Assembly: GCF_003992675.1 (NCBI RefSeq)
Contig: NZ_RZMZ01000014.1
Span: 316,451 to 380,450 of the forward strand
DNA length: 64,000 nucleotides
Direction: 5' to 3'
Source: Flagellimonas marinaquae
GTDB taxonomy: Bacteria > Bacteroidota > Bacteroidia > Flavobacteriales > Flavobacteriaceae
The position numbers and the translations under genes are program-made. Below, piece by piece: positions 54,617 to 64,000 of this stretch. Each line of letters opens with the position of its first letter. Position 1 is the stretch's first letter. The notes under the pieces were generated by a model. The model searched no databases. It was not told the origin of the DNA and saw only the letters and a list, made by a program, of their open reading frames with translations.

Positions 54617-57238
54617 TTGGCAGCCAAGAAGAAAAATACGAAGGTTACCCCATTAATGCAGCAGTACAATGCCATTAAGGTAAAACACCCGGATGCGCTG
54701 TTGCTGTTCCGTGTTGGGGATTTTTATGAGACCTTCGGGGAAGATGCGGTCAAGGCTGCCAAGATATTGGGCATTATCCTTACCCACAGGAACAATGGAG
54801 GAGACAAGACCGAACTGGCCGGGTTTCCACACCATTCGCTCAATACCTACTTACCCAAATTGGTAAAAGCGGGACAACGCGTGGCCATTTGCGATCAGTT
54901 GGAAGACCCTAAACAAACGAAAACCATTGTAAAACGGGGCGTAACCGAATTGGTCACTCCCGGAGTTGCCCTAAACGACGATATCCTCACGGCCAAGAAC
55001 AACAACTTTTTATGTGCCGTCCATTTTGGGCGCAACAAGTTGGGGGTTTCCTTTTTGGATATTTCTACCGGGGAATACTTGTGTTCGGAAGGTTCGGTGG
55101 AACAGGTGGACAAATTGCTTCAAAACTTTTCGCCCAATGAAGTATTGGTTTCCAAAAACCATAAAAAGGATTTTGTGGAATGCTTTGGCAAGCACTTTCA
55201 CAGTTTCTTTTTGGAAGATTGGATTTTCCAAGAGGATTATGCCGAGGAGCGCTTGAACCAACATTTTGGCACTAAAACCCTAAAGGGTTTTGGCGTAGAC
55301 CATCTCAACCACGGTATCATTGCCTCTGGGGCGGTGCTGCACTATCTCTTCGAGACCCAACACAGCCGTCTTCAGCATATCAATAGCATACAGCGCATTG
55401 CCGAGGAGGAATATGTATGGATGGACCGTTTCACCATTCGTAACCTGGAACTTTATCATTCCTCCCATCAAAATGCGGTGACCTTGTTGGACATAATCGA
55501 CAAGACCCTATCGCCCATGGGCGGACGTCTCTTAAAAAGATGGTTGGCCCTGCCGTTGAAGCATGTGGAAAAGATACAGCAACGCCATCAAGTGGTTGCC
55601 CATTTAAAAAGTGAGGAGTCCCAATTGAACAGGATTCAGGGCCATATTAAGCAGATGGGCGATCTGGAACGTTTGATTTCCAAACTGGCCACGGGAAAAA
55701 TCAACCCAAAAGAGGTGATCCAACTCAAAAATTCATTGGAAGCGGTGGTTCCCATCAAGCAATTGGCACAAAACAGCTCCAACGGGTCCCTAAAGCAAAT
55801 CGGGAATGGTTTGGACGATTGCGAAGCCCTTCGGTCAAAAATAAAAGAGTTGCTTAACGAGGAGGCCCCGGTGAACATTGCCAAAGGCAACACCATTGCT
55901 GAGGGGTACTCGGAAGAATTGGATGAATTGCGCCACCTTGCGTTTTCCGGCAAAGATTATCTGGATAAAATGTTGGAACGGGAAACCAAGGAAACGGGTA
56001 TCACCTCCTTAAAAATAGCGTCCAACAATGTATTTGGCTACTACATTGAAGTGAGGAACACCCACAAGGACAAGGTTCCCGAGGGTTGGATTCGCAAACA
56101 AACCTTGGTGAATGCGGAGCGGTACATTACGGAAGAACTCAAGGAATATGAGTCCAAGATCTTGGGTGCCGAGGAACGCATCTACCATTTGGAACAGCAG
56201 CTTTTTGAACAGTTATTGGTATGGATGCAGGAGTACATTGCCCCCGTACAGCGAAACGCACACCTGATTGCCCAATTGGATTGTCTTTGTGGCTTTGCGC
56301 AGTTGGCCAAAGAGAACCATTATGTGGAGCCTACCGTAAACGATTCAACCACTATTGACATCAAGGAAGGTAGGCATCCCGTAATCGAAAAGCAATTGCC
56401 CATTGGTGATGCCTATGTGACCAACGATGTGCTTTTGAACCGCGAAGAGCAACAAATCATTATGATCACGGGTCCTAACATGAGCGGTAAATCGGCTCTC
56501 TTGCGTCAGACCGCATTGATTGTACTCTTGGCACAGATGGGAAGTTTTGTGCCTGCGGCCGAAGCCCGTTTGGGCGTGGTGGACAAAATTTTTACCCGCG
56601 TTGGGGCCAGTGACAATATTTCGATGGGCGAATCGACCTTTATGGTAGAGATGAACGAGACCGCCTCCATCTTGAACAACCTATCGGAACGCAGTTTGGT
56701 GCTCTTGGACGAAATAGGTCGTGGTACCAGTACCTACGATGGTATTTCAATCGCTTGGGCCATTTCCGAGTACTTGCACGAGCACCCTACCAAAGCAAAA
56801 ACACTGTTTGCCACACATTACCATGAGCTCAATGAAATGACCAACACCTTTCCTCGTATCAAAAACTACAACGTTTCGGTCAAGGAATTGGAAGACAATG
56901 TGCTTTTTTTACGGAAATTGGTGCCCGGAGGCAGCGAACATAGTTTTGGAATCCATGTGGCCAAAATGGCCGGAATGCCGCAACAGGTGATTCAAAAGGC
57001 AAACAAAATCCTTAAAAAACTGGAAAAATCGCACTCGAGCGAAGAGATGACTGACAAACTGCAAGCTTCCCAAAACGAGATGCAATTGAGTTTTTTCAAT
57101 TTGGACGACCCCTTACTGGAAGAGATCAAGGAAGAAATTTTGCACTTGGACATTGATACACTGACACCTGTGGAGGCATTGATGAAGCTGAACGAGATCA
57201 AGCGGTTGTTGAGCAAAAAGAAAAAGGCATCTTCCTAA
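54617..57238 (+). CDS. mutS: DNA mismatch repair protein MutS
   Basis: 873 residues. Mismatch-reading FYE motif in [11 protein letters not shown] near residue 33, Walker [14 protein letters not shown] near 618, Walker [15 protein letters not shown]. It detects mismatches and recruits MutL. The start is a TTG at 54617: no ATG exists upstream, and the next one, before QQYNA, would cut conserved N-terminal residues. A TTG and weak ribosome site may keep expression low. Confidence 0.95.
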   Translation: MAAKKKNTKVTPLMQQYNAIKVKHPDALLLFRVGDFYETFGEDAVKAAKILGIILTHRNNGGDKTELAGFPHHSLNTYLPKLVKAGQRVAICDQLEDPKQTKTIVKRGVTELVTPGVALNDDILTAKNNNFLCAVHFGRNKLGVSFLDISTGEYLCSEGSVEQVDKLLQNFSPNEVLVSKNHKKDFVECFGKHFHSFFLEDWIFQEDYAEERLNQHFGTKTLKGFGVDHLNHGIIASGAVLHYLFETQHSRLQHINSIQRIAEEEYVWMDRFTIRNLELYHSSHQNAVTLLDIIDKTLSPMGGRLLKRWLALPLKHVEKIQQRHQVVAHLKSEESQLNRIQGHIKQMGDLERLISKLATGKINPKEVIQLKNSLEAVVPIKQLAQNSSNGSLKQIGNGLDDCEALRSKIKELLNEEAPVNIAKGNTIAEGYSEELDELRHLAFSGKDYLDKMLERETKETGITSLKIASNNVFGYYIEVRNTHKDKVPEGWIRKQTLVNAERYITEELKEYESKILGAEERIYHLEQQLFEQLLVWMQEYIAPVQRNAHLIAQLDCLCGFAQLAKENHYVEPTVNDSTTIDIKEGRHPVIEKQLPIGDAYVTNDVLLNREEQQIIMITGPNMSGKSALLRQTALIVLLAQMGSFVPAAEARLGVVDKIFTRVGASDNISMGESTFMVEMNETASILNNLSERSLVLLDEIGRGTSTYDGISIAWAISEYLHEHPTKAKTLFATHYHELNEMTNTFPRIKNYNVSVKELEDNVLFLRKLVPGGSEHSFGIHVAKMAGMPQQVIQKANKILKKLEKSHSSEEMTDKLQASQNEMQLSFFNLDDPLLEEIKEEILHLDIDTLTPVEALMKLNEIKRLLSKKKKASS

Positions 57239-57314
57239 AAAAATTCTTTTATTTTAATAGAAATATTATAAATTTGCATCCGCGCTTGGGAAAAGTGAAG
57301 CGTTCTTTAAAAAT

Positions 57315-57387
57315 GCGAAAATAGCTCAGTTGGTAGAGCATCACCTTGCCAAGGTGGAGGTCGCGGGTTCGAATCCCGTTTTTCGCT
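57315..57387 (+). tRNA. tRNA-Gly (GCC)
   Basis: Acceptor GCGAAAA/TTTTCGC, anticodon loop TTGCCAA giving GCC, T-arm GGGTTCGAATCCC, discriminator T. CCA is not encoded. A REP-like palindrome starts two bases after it. Confidence 0.93.
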
Positions 57388-57388
57388 C

Positions 57389-57408
57389 GACTTCGACTCC
57401 GCTCAGTC
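57389..57408 (-). repeat. REP-like palindrome, after tRNA-Gly
   Basis: On the minus strand GACT and AGTC enclose GAGCGGAGTCGA, one base from the common core. It lies between the two tRNA genes. Confidence 0.7.
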
Positions 57409-57445
57409 ACCACGGGTGGAGTTTTTTTTTTTACATACAAGTCCT

Positions 57446-57530
57446 GCTCGAGTGGTGGAATTGGTAGACACGCCGGACTTAAAATCCTGTGGGCATTTTG
57501 CCCGTGCGGGTTCAAGTCCCGCCTCGAGTA
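57446..57530 (+). tRNA. tRNA-Leu (UAA)
   Basis: Class II tRNA of 85 bases: acceptor GCTCGAG/CTCGAGT, anticodon loop CTTAAAA giving TAA, long variable arm TGGGCATTTTGCCCG, T-arm GGGTTCAAGTCCC, discriminator A. Its 3' end marks the passage to accessory DNA. Confidence 0.93.
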
Positions 57531-57764
57531 CGTAAACCTCTGTTAATCAATTGATTTTCAGAGGTTTTTAGTTTTTAAGTGTTTTATTTTGTACAGTATT
57601 TGTACAGAATATTTTGGTCAGGCTGTCAAAAAACCTCAAAAAGTTCGGTCGCATCATATCAAAACAGACCCCCCCTTATCTTTTTTATTCCCACTTTCTT
57701 TTTGGGCACTGCTCCGCAAAACCTATATATGGCCCAAATTCTCCGCACACCTGAATTCCATTGA
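57531..57764. other. Junction region after tRNA-Leu
   Basis: Besides the terminator it holds a direct repeat of TGTACA (TGTACAgtattTGTACA near 57591) and a C7 run. No integrase gene or copy of the tRNA 3' end was found in the window. A short minus-strand frame starting near 57655 has no recognisable product. Confidence 0.4.
57534..57573 (+). terminator. Terminator after tRNA-Leu
   Basis: AACCTCTG and CAGAGGTT around a 16-base loop, followed by TTTAGTTTTT. Confidence 0.75.
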
Positions 57765-58496
57765 CTAGCCTCGGATATGGTTGAGGAAGGACTGTACCGT
57801 TGTCCTGGTCCGTTCATAGCCCTCCGTCCTTTTGTCCCCGTCCAGATAAAGCCCCCTATTGATCTCCAACATGATGGAGCCGACCCTTTTGTCCTTCCTG
57901 TAATGGGCCTGGGGAACCATACTGCCAGAGTAGGGCCTATCGACCAGCACACTGTGCCCCGATTCTTCAAAGAAACTGACCGCCATGTCCACGAGTTCCC
58001 TCGGCGTGTGGAAGGGGTCGGTCCCTATGTTGAAGTCTGGGCGTATCGTAGACCTGTCCAACGCCCTTTTCAGCGCCTTTTCGGGAAAGGAATGGCAATC
58101 CACGATCAAACAGCCATTATGCTCCTCCAAGTGCTCCTCAACGAGGTCTGTGAGCTTATCGTGGTGCACCTGATAGTAATCCTCTAGAATCCTTTTGCGA
58201 AGCCCAGGGGTGACGGTTCGCAGGGTTGCACCATCATCGAATTTTTCATACAGTGCCCCCATCCCAAATCTGGACATGGGTTCCAGATCATCATCGGTAA
58301 AACGTTCCACGTCACAGAACAGCCTTGAAAAGGGTGTTATGATATGGTCGTCCGTTCCATTGGCAAACAGGTCGTCCGTGTACCAATCCGTCAGTTTTAT
58401 AAGCTCATTATCGATTTTCTCCCTGTCCTCAACAAATCCATCGTAAAAGGGAATATGGGTGGATGAGTGGGGGATGTGCAGAATCATTTTCTTCAT
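57765..58496 (-). CDS. N-formylglutamate amidohydrolase family protein
   Basis: 243 residues with HIPHSSTHIP near residue 7 and DCHSFP near 132, the metal-binding histidine motifs of this family, plus an acidic RFTDDDLEPMSRFGMG segment. The classic enzyme ends the histidine degradation pathway by giving glutamate and formate, but no hut gene is nearby, and many members in accessory DNA act on other N-acyl or N-formyl substrates. First gene of the accessory segment. Confidence 0.87.
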   Translation of the reverse strand: MKKMILHIPHSSTHIPFYDGFVEDREKIDNELIKLTDWYTDDLFANGTDDHIITPFSRLFCDVERFTDDDLEPMSRFGMGALYEKFDDGATLRTVTPGLRKRILEDYYQVHHDKLTDLVEEHLEEHNGCLIVDCHSFPEKALKRALDRSTIRPDFNIGTDPFHTPRELVDMAVSFFEESGHSVLVDRPYSGSMVPQAHYRKDKRVGSIMLEINRGLYLDGDKRTEGYERTRTTVQSFLNHIRG

Positions 58497-58760
58497 GACA
58501 GCAAAATATTGAAAGTTTCTCGAATAAAGACTTTAGTGATTAATAATACCACCTTTGACATGTTTAGCTGACGTAAAAAAAGAAGCCACTTATCCAATAC
58601 AGCTTTTAACAATTGCGAAATTAACCTCTGCAATCTTAACCTTATAATGTGAATCCATTCCCATGTGCATTGACAGAACGAACAGGGTTTCAATTATATG
58701 TCATCGTAAGATATAGTTTAATAGTATTTTTACATGATTCGAACGTGTTAAATTCTTAGA

Positions 58761-59531
58761 ATGTCCAAATTACCGAATGAGCATAAATTTTTAGACCTTT
58801 CAGACTATGGAAGACCGATAGCCAAAATTATTGTAAACTCTTTAAAGAACACTTCCGTAACTCCTATTCAGGTTACGATTGCATTTATAGCATCAGGTCT
58901 CATTGCTTTTTATTGTATTATTCAAGGTTATTTCTGGCTAGCCGCATTCTTTTTAATTTGTAAATCTATCCTCGATGCTGCAGATGGTGAGCTTGCTCGT
59001 GTAAAACAAAAACCATCCTACACGGGTCGTTATTTGGATTCCATAGCAGATATTGTATTAAATGCTTTGTTTCTTTTTTCCATCTGGTATATTACCGACG
59101 TTTCCATTTGGATATATTTGAGTGCATTCTTGGGCCTGCAATTACAAGGTACACTATACAATTACTACTATGTTATTTTGAGAAACACTTTTGATGGAGA
59201 TACCACTAGCCGTGTGTTTGAAACCAAAACACCAATAGCCTTAGAAGGTGAAAATCAAAAACATGTCAATATCCTTTTCAGGCTGTATAGACTGTGTTAC
59301 AGTGTTTTTGATAAGGCCATTTATGTCCTGGACAGCGATGCGGCCAAATTTTCAGTTCTTCCGAAGTGGTTGATGACAGCTGTTTCCGCTCTTGGCCTGG
59401 GTTTTCAATTGCTGATTATTGCGGTTATGCTTGTTTTAGGTTTAAAAGCCATTATTCTGCCTTTCTTTATGGTTTATACGGTTATGGTTTTTATTTTTAT
59501 CGGTATTAGAAAGTTATCTTTCAAGAAATGA
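58761..59531 (+). CDS. CDP-alcohol phosphatidyltransferase family protein
   Basis: 256 residues, about six membrane helices. The full catalytic signature D72..D75G76..A79R80........G89...D93...D97 is present. Such enzymes move a phospho-alcohol from a CDP carrier to a second alcohol, making phospholipids or inositol/glycan-phosphate polymers. No lipid or polysaccharide gene is adjacent to define the substrate. Preceded by 264 bases without a gene, in which I see no structure. Confidence 0.9.
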   Translation: MSKLPNEHKFLDLSDYGRPIAKIIVNSLKNTSVTPIQVTIAFIASGLIAFYCIIQGYFWLAAFFLICKSILDAADGELARVKQKPSYTGRYLDSIADIVLNALFLFSIWYITDVSIWIYLSAFLGLQLQGTLYNYYYVILRNTFDGDTTSRVFETKTPIALEGENQKHVNILFRLYRLCYSVFDKAIYVLDSDAAKFSVLPKWLMTAVSALGLGFQLLIIAVMLVLGLKAIILPFFMVYTVMVFIFIGIRKLSFKK

Positions 59532-59695
59532 AAATGTATGATAAAAACAGAGCACCATATTTTTATAAGCACCACTTGTAAGTCTTCAAAGAAATCTGAA
59601 CTGACCAAGTTTAAAGTTAAGTCATAGTTTCAACTTTTGAATTTGGTGCTCTTTCTGTAGATACCCTTTCCAGAAAACCGCGAAATTCATAATAT

Positions 59696-62524
59696 TCAAG
59701 GCGTACAGTTCGTAAAATTAGGCTTGGGCAAGGTCCATTGGGGGGTGTTGGAGCTAAAGTTAGAGCAAGACGTAACATTGCCCACGTTCCAATTTGAGAG
59801 ATCTTGATTGAACGGTGTGGAGTCGAACATATAAAACATATCGATTACACTGCTCACATCCCAATTACCAATGTTTTGGTTGAATGTTGAACCATTGAAC
59901 ATACTGCCCATGTTCGTCACATTACTCACGTTCCAATTGCCAATGTCCTTATTGAATTGGGAGTTGGAGAACATACCTGACATATCTACAACATTACCAA
60001 CATCCCAATTACCAATGTCCTGGTTGAAAGTTGAACCATTGAACATTCCGCTCATATAAGTTACACCGCTTACGTCCCAATCCCCAATATCTTGACTAAA
60101 AAAAGTTAAAGAGAACATGCTTCTCATGTCAAAAACATTAGAAACATCCCAACTACCAATGTCTTGGTTAAATGGGGATCCATTGAACATACTATCCATA
60201 TGGGTCACACTGCTCGTATCCCAATTTCCTATATCCTGGTTAAATAGAGAGTCTGCAAACATAGCAGACATAATGGTCACATTACTAACATTCCAGTTGC
60301 CAATGTCTGCATTAAATGGGGATCTCGAGAACATTAGACTCATATTTATAACATTACTAGTATCCCAATTCCCAATGTCATGATCAAAAAGAGTTCCAGA
60401 GAACATACCTCTCATATTGGTCACATTGCTTACATTCCAACTACTTATATCTTGGTTGAAAGAAGAGTCGCTGAACATACTTGCCATATTAGTCACACTG
60501 CTTACGTCCCAATTTCCAATATCCTGGTTGAAGGGTGTATTAGTGAACATATAAAACATATTTGTCACGCTGCTAACATCCCATCTCCCAATATCTTGGT
60601 TGAACGGCGTTCCTAAAAACATCGACGACATATTTGTCACGCTGCTAACATCCCATCTCCCAATATCTTGATTAAAAAGTGACCTATCAAATAATTCAGA
60701 CATATCCACAACATTTCTGACATCCCAATCTCCTATATCCTGATTGAAGTTTGAAATAGCAAACATACTTTTCATATTCGTTACATTTCCAACATACCAT
60801 CTACCAATGTCCTTATTAAATGCATCAGCATTACGAAACATCCTCTCCATATTCCTTACATTTCTGGTATCCCAATTTCCTATGTCTCTATCAAACAACT
60901 TTGCTGCCCAAAACATTCTAGGCATGGCGATTACATTTCCAACATCCCAACTCCCAATATCCTGGTTGAAGTTTGACCTGAAAAACATTCCACTCATATC
61001 TATAACATTACTGGTGTCCCAACTCCCAATGTCTTGATTGAATGGGTTGATTATATCCCCCCCAGCAAAAAGTTCACTCATGTCGGTCACCTTGGTGGTG
61101 CAGACCCTGGTCACGTCCTCACCATCGGCTACCATCTGCCTTAGGGTCGCCTCGTCCACCACGGTGTAGGTGATACCGTTCACCTCTCCTGTGTCGCCCA
61201 CCTGTGCATCGTCCCTGCACTTTATGGTCACCCCGTTCTCGGCCAGGTAGATCAATGGCAATGGGCATGCTTCATAGGTCTGTAGGTAGGTCGTCAACTC
61301 CTCTACGGTGGCCTCTGTATAATAGTCCGCTCCCTCCTGGCCAGTCTGCGCCATGGACAGCGAACCGTCCTCGGTGAGGGTCAGGGTCACCTCGATGTCC
61401 CCCTCGGGGGTGTCGTCCAGCACATACACCAGCTCATCGATATCGTTCCCCAGCAGGAAGGTGCTGCCCGTTTGGTTGGTCTCCTCCGACAACAGGCACT
61501 CCCTTTCCGTGTCCAGCATATAGCGTTCCATCCATATTTCGCCCACCCCATTGGTAAGGCGGATGTATTCCATGCCCGCTTCGGTCTCTCTTTTCCATAC
61601 CTTCCCGTCGTTGCAGTCCAAAAAGGAGACACAGCCCCCTTCCTCATAGTCGGGGTCGGGCTCCGCCGTTACCTGTACCTCGCACAGCTCTGGCAACGAT
61701 AGGTCGAAGGACAGTATGCCGCTGGTGATGCTCACATTGGTCATCGTACCCGTGCTCTCCAAGGTGATGGAGTCCGCACTGTCGAAGGCAAAGCTCCCCT
61801 CGAACTGTCCCGAGCTAAGGTTCAGCACAAAGGTGCCGTCCAGGTTGAAGACCAATGAAAAGACCGTACAGCCGTTATCGCTTGTGATGGCGGCAAGGTC
61901 ACCGCCCTTGCCCGTGGTTCCAGTGTTATTGTTCTCCACGTCCCACTTCCCGATGATGAGCCCCTCCAGTACGGGCCTGAACACCGCCGTGATGCTCGTC
62001 GGGGCATCCACCGTCAGGGTCAGTGGGTTCTCCGTTCCCGTTACGTCACCTGTCCACTGAACGAACTCCCAGCCCTCTTCGGGCTCGGGGGTCAGCTGTA
62101 CCGAACTGCCAGAGGCATAGTCCGTGGTCTTGGAGGACAGCAGGGACTCCGTCACGGTGCCCTCGCCCTCCACCTCCACGGTCAGGGGGTACTTCCGCTT
62201 CTCGAAGACCGCCGTTACGCTCCTGTCCCCGTCCATGGTGAGGGTCACGGGATTGTCCGTGCCCGATACCGAGCCCGTCCAGTTCTTGAACACATGGTCG
62301 GAGGATGGGGTCGCACGAAGCGATACGCTCTCCCCAGCATCAAAGCTTCCGCTGGAGGGGGATACCGTTCCGCCCTCCGATGGGGTGGCCTCAACGGTCA
62401 GGGTGTACTGTTGTTTCTCGCCGTCTTCTTTGGAACAGCTACTGAAAAGTAAAAAGGATAGGATTACAAAAATCCCTGTTCTGGGTGATAGGTTGGCCAA
62501 GATGGCCTTGTAAGCAAGGTGCAT
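59696..62524 (-). CDS. BspA-like repeat surface lipoprotein
   Basis: 942 residues. Lipoprotein signal with C30 (FLLFSSC); two InlB-B-like repeats at about 40-110 and 112-185 ([11 protein letters not shown]...[24 protein letters not shown]); a lipocalin-like segment (IIGKWDV..) to about 300; a further unassigned part; then 18 BspA/DUF285 repeats of 24-25 residues from 495 (FNQDIG.WDVS.VTNM..MF). BspA proteins act in adhesion. No type IX sorting tail is visible. The 5' part is clearly GC-richer than the repeat part, as if joined from two sources. Confidence 0.9.
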   Translation of the reverse strand: MHLAYKAILANLSPRTGIFVILSFLLFSSCSKEDGEKQQYTLTVEATPSEGGTVSPSSGSFDAGESVSLRATPSSDHVFKNWTGSVSGTDNPVTLTMDGDRSVTAVFEKRKYPLTVEVEGEGTVTESLLSSKTTDYASGSSVQLTPEPEEGWEFVQWTGDVTGTENPLTLTVDAPTSITAVFRPVLEGLIIGKWDVENNNTGTTGKGGDLAAITSDNGCTVFSLVFNLDGTFVLNLSSGQFEGSFAFDSADSITLESTGTMTNVSITSGILSFDLSLPELCEVQVTAEPDPDYEEGGCVSFLDCNDGKVWKRETEAGMEYIRLTNGVGEIWMERYMLDTERECLLSEETNQTGSTFLLGNDIDELVYVLDDTPEGDIEVTLTLTEDGSLSMAQTGQEGADYYTEATVEELTTYLQTYEACPLPLIYLAENGVTIKCRDDAQVGDTGEVNGITYTVVDEATLRQMVADGEDVTRVCTTKVTDMSELFAGGDIINPFNQDIGSWDTSNVIDMSGMFFRSNFNQDIGSWDVGNVIAMPRMFWAAKLFDRDIGNWDTRNVRNMERMFRNADAFNKDIGRWYVGNVTNMKSMFAISNFNQDIGDWDVRNVVDMSELFDRSLFNQDIGRWDVSSVTNMSSMFLGTPFNQDIGRWDVSSVTNMFYMFTNTPFNQDIGNWDVSSVTNMASMFSDSSFNQDISSWNVSNVTNMRGMFSGTLFDHDIGNWDTSNVINMSLMFSRSPFNADIGNWNVSNVTIMSAMFADSLFNQDIGNWDTSSVTHMDSMFNGSPFNQDIGSWDVSNVFDMRSMFSLTFFSQDIGDWDVSGVTYMSGMFNGSTFNQDIGNWDVGNVVDMSGMFSNSQFNKDIGNWNVSNVTNMGSMFNGSTFNQNIGNWDVSSVIDMFYMFDSTPFNQDLSNWNVGNVTSCSNFSSNTPQWTLPKPNFTNCTP
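59741..61042 (-). repeat. Tandem array, 18 units of 72-75 bases
   Basis: Encodes the BspA-like units. Sixteen units are 24 codons, two (the second and third) 25. Several neighbouring units are almost identical in DNA, for example the two near 60560-60670, so slippage or gene conversion is active or recent. Confidence 0.9.
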
Positions 62525-62866
62525 AGTCTTACGGGTTAAGTTTCATTTTTTTAATCGTTTGGGGACGAGCACTTAAATTAAGGAAAACTCATTGTCGAAC
62601 AAAGAAAAATTAGTGGAATACAGTGTAATCCTGTATTTTTTTCCAAAACCTTGAATCCTGACTTTTATGCCTAAAAAAGCAGGAGAACGGTCCTTCCACA
62701 TGATTCCCTATCCCATCCGTCTAAAGACCAGGGACTTGGAGCGATATGCTATCAATACTATGTGTTTGGGCCCGCCAGTTAGGGGACCGTTCCCGTTCAC
62801 TGCCCCAAGGGGAGATTCCCTTGGGACGTGATGGGGAAAAATGGTCAAAACAACTTTTTTATACTA
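62525..62866. other. Gap between surface lipoprotein and IS3 element
   Basis: No credible gene. It holds a CCAAGGG-GAGATT-CCCTTGG hairpin (62803-62822) without a T run. The rest shows no structure I can name; it may be a remnant of earlier insertions. Confidence 0.5.
62803..62822. repeat. Inverted repeat 45 bases before IS3
   Basis: Seven-base arms CCAAGGG/CCCTTGG with a six-base loop. Confidence 0.4.
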
Positions 62867-62949
62867 TGACCTCCTCCCGTTAAACCGGACAGTTTAGAAT
62901 TAGAGAATTCCGGGCGGATAAATGTTTAACTTTAAACAAGTATTTGCTT

Positions 62950-63216
62950 ATGAAACGATCAAAGTATTCTGAGTCGCAGATCGTATTTGCGATCAAACAG
63001 GCGGAGACGGGGACCCGTATCCAGGAGGTATGCCGCAAGATGGGCATCAGCGAGGCCACGTTCTACAATTGGAAGAAGAAATATGGCGGGCTTGGTGTCT
63101 CCGAACTACGGAGGCTGAAGAACCTGGAGGAGGAGAACGCACAGTTGAAGAAACTGGTCGCCGACCTGAGCTTGGACAAACAGATCCTGCAGGACGTGCT
63201 GAAAAAAAAGTTCTGA
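62950..63216 (+). CDS. IS3-family transposase OrfA
   Basis: 88 residues: HTH (YSESQIVFAIKQAETGTRIQEVCRKMGISEATFYNWKKKYGG) and a leucine-zipper helix (LKNLEEENAQLKKLVADLSLDKQIL). It binds the IS ends. It ends just after A_AAA_AAG at 63204-63210, a slippery site for a -1 shift into orfB. ATG at 62950; a TTG at 62944 is also in frame. Confidence 0.92.
   Translation: MKRSKYSESQIVFAIKQAETGTRIQEVCRKMGISEATFYNWKKKYGGLGVSELRRLKNLEEENAQLKKLVADLSLDKQILQDVLKKKF
63204..63210 (+). promoter_or_regulatory. Programmed -1 frameshift site
   Basis: A_AAA_AAG in the orfA frame, two codons before the orfA stop; the -1 frame continues into orfB. A GTCCCGAAAGCGCGGGA-like hairpin follows about ten bases later and may stimulate the shift. 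Confidence 0.75.
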
Positions 63217-63236
63217 GACCGTCCCGAAAGCGCGGG

Positions 63237-64000
63237 ATGGTCGAAAATATAAGGATGGAGTACAATATTTCCGTCCAGCGTTGCTGCAAGCTCATATTGC
63301 TGCACAAGAGCGTTTTCTATTACAGGGCCAAGGGCCGTAGCGATGAACTGTTGCGCATGCGGATGAACGAGATTGCCGCCGTCAGGGTACGTTACGGGTT
63401 CTGGCGTATCCATATCCTTTTGAGACGGGAGGGTTTCATGGACAACCACAAACGCATGTACCGGGTCTATTGCGAGGAAGGTCTGAACCTGAGGAGCAAG
63501 CGGCCCAAACGGAACCGTTCCGCCGCACACAGACAACCCGCAGAGGGGAACGCCTCTAGTTTGAACGAATGTTGGAGCATGGATTTTGTCTCGGACCAGT
63601 TGTACAACGGGAGCCGTTTCAGGGCATTGACTGTAGTGGATAACTATAGCCGCAAGTGTTTGGCCATCCATGCGGGAAAGTCTCTTAAAGGAAGTGATGT
63701 CGTACAGGTAATGGAAGCCATTACTTTTGGGAACGAAGTGCTGCCAAAGCGTGTCAAAGTGGATAATGGAAGTGAGTTCATCAGTAAGGTATTGGACAAA
63801 TGGGCCTATGGGAACAATGTCGAACTTGACTTCTCAAGGCCAGGAAAACCAACGGACAATCCTTTTATCGAAAGTTTTAATGGCTCATTTAGGTATGAGT
63901 GCCTGAACGCCAATTGGTTCTTCTCCTTGGAGGATGCCCAGGAAAAGTTCGATATTTGGAAAGAGGACTATAACAATTATAGACCGCACAGCTCGTTGGG
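63237..64000 (+). CDS. IS3-family transposase OrfB, partial
   Basis: Open to the window end in the -1 frame relative to orfA, so it has no stop here. It begins VENIRMEYNISVQRCCKLILLHKSVFYYR; HTH_21 follows (RYGFWRIHILLRREGF), then the rve/DDE domain: first D in SMDFVSDQLYNGSRFRALTVVDNYSRKCL, second D in KVDNGSEF, E in FIESFNGSFRYECLN. All three acidic residues are present, so it may be active. It is likely made as an OrfAB fusion by the shift at 63204-63210; the ATG at 63237 could be an internal start. Confidence 0.9.
   Translation, partial: MVENIRMEYNISVQRCCKLILLHKSVFYYRAKGRSDELLRMRMNEIAAVRVRYGFWRIHILLRREGFMDNHKRMYRVYCEEGLNLRSKRPKRNRSAAHRQPAEGNASSLNECWSMDFVSDQLYNGSRFRALTVVDNYSRKCLAIHAGKSLKGSDVVQVMEAITFGNEVLPKRVKVDNGSEFISKVLDKWAYGNNVELDFSRPGKPTDNPFIESFNGSFRYECLNANWFFSLEDAQEKFDIWKEDYNNYRPHSSL

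Larger units (their letters stand above)
62867..64000 (+). mobile_element. IS3-family insertion sequence, right end cut by window
   Basis: The left end reads TGACCTCCTCCCGTTAAACC, beginning with the TG typical of IS3 ends, 83 bases before orfA. OrfA and orfB are both intact as far as seen, joined by a -1 frameshift signal. The right inverted repeat lies outside the window. Confidence 0.85.

Noticed and set aside
57249..57546. Open frames over the two tRNA genes on both strands
   Set aside because: They consist of tRNA sequence; both tRNAs fold completely.
58493..58693. 66-codon frame upstream of the N-formylglutamate amidohydrolase
   Set aside because: No ribosome site, unusual composition and no recognisable domain.
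59741..61042. CRISPR array
   Set aside because: The periodic 72-base units are an in-frame protein repeat without spacers of unique sequence.

Overview
The window looks like a chromosomal segment of a marine-type member of the Flavobacteriaceae (Bacteroidota). The support is: several -7 elements of the form TAnnTTTG, which is the Bacteroidota promoter type; families common in this phylum (DUF6089/PorG-like, DUF5686, DUF6090, 2TM, GH3-like, TonB-domain proteins with an FPGC motif); and the gene order porG-like/uppS/bamA/ompH/ompH, known from type IX secretion bacteria. I cannot assign a genus with certainty; the proteins have the flavour of the Muricauda/Allomuricauda group.

Layout. Bases 1-9691 are a sulfur/methionine region, nearly all on the minus strand: the start of a probable DUF2061 gene with a palindromic operator, an Rrf2 regulator, metZ, a small GIY-YIG nuclease cassette, a three-domain MetX-aspartokinase-homoserine dehydrogenase fusion behind a SAM-I riboswitch, a secreted CocE-type hydrolase, and metK behind a SAM-II-type riboswitch. 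Two unrelated SAM sensors therefore act in one pathway within about 4 kb. Bases 9692-22245 hold a deoxynucleoside kinase, a TonB-like protein, membrane and soluble pyrophosphatases, a DUF5686 outer-membrane protein, pdhB, etfBA, a bifunctional-nuclease-family protein and a NupC-type nucleoside transporter. Bases 22603-28039 hold thyA, a second TonB-like protein, a divergent small-ORF/XRE pair with twin operators, a Dabb lipoprotein, a CBM48 protein, a class V aminotransferase, a 2TM protein and folA.

Bases 28085-36136 are one long minus-strand envelope cluster (CBS protein, nadK, DUF6089/PorG-like, uppS, bamA, two ompH/skp, murI). pdxJ, an esterase, an SGNH lipoprotein, a holin-like protein, tig, clpP and clpX follow on the plus strand. 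Bases 43355-57238 hold an alpha/beta hydrolase, a GH3-like protein, DUF2797, DUF6090, an AsmA-like protein, a queuosine-precursor transporter, sppA, a folK-deoxynucleoside kinase fusion, a TrmH-type methyltransferase and mutS.

After tRNA-Gly(GCC) and tRNA-Leu(UAA) at 57315-57530 the character changes to accessory DNA: N-formylglutamate amidohydrolase, a CDP-alcohol phosphatidyltransferase, a 942-residue lipoprotein with 18 BspA-like repeats, and an IS3-family element cut by the window end. This may be an island using the tRNA-Leu locus.

The most unusual signal is a family of small palindromes with a conserved 12-base core (close to GAGCGTAGTCGA) and arms that differ between copies but always pair. 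Two inverted copies tightly enclose the GIY-YIG nuclease gene, a head-to-head pair lies before mutS, and single copies lie before thyA and directly after tRNA-Gly. This resembles a REP/REPIN system with a GIY-YIG nuclease in place of the usual RAYT transposase. Other regulatory signals are twin GTCATA-N6-TATGAC operators, a palindrome shared by the etfB and SGNH-lipoprotein promoters, and a LacI-like 22-base palindrome. I saw no CRISPR array, rRNA or prophage.
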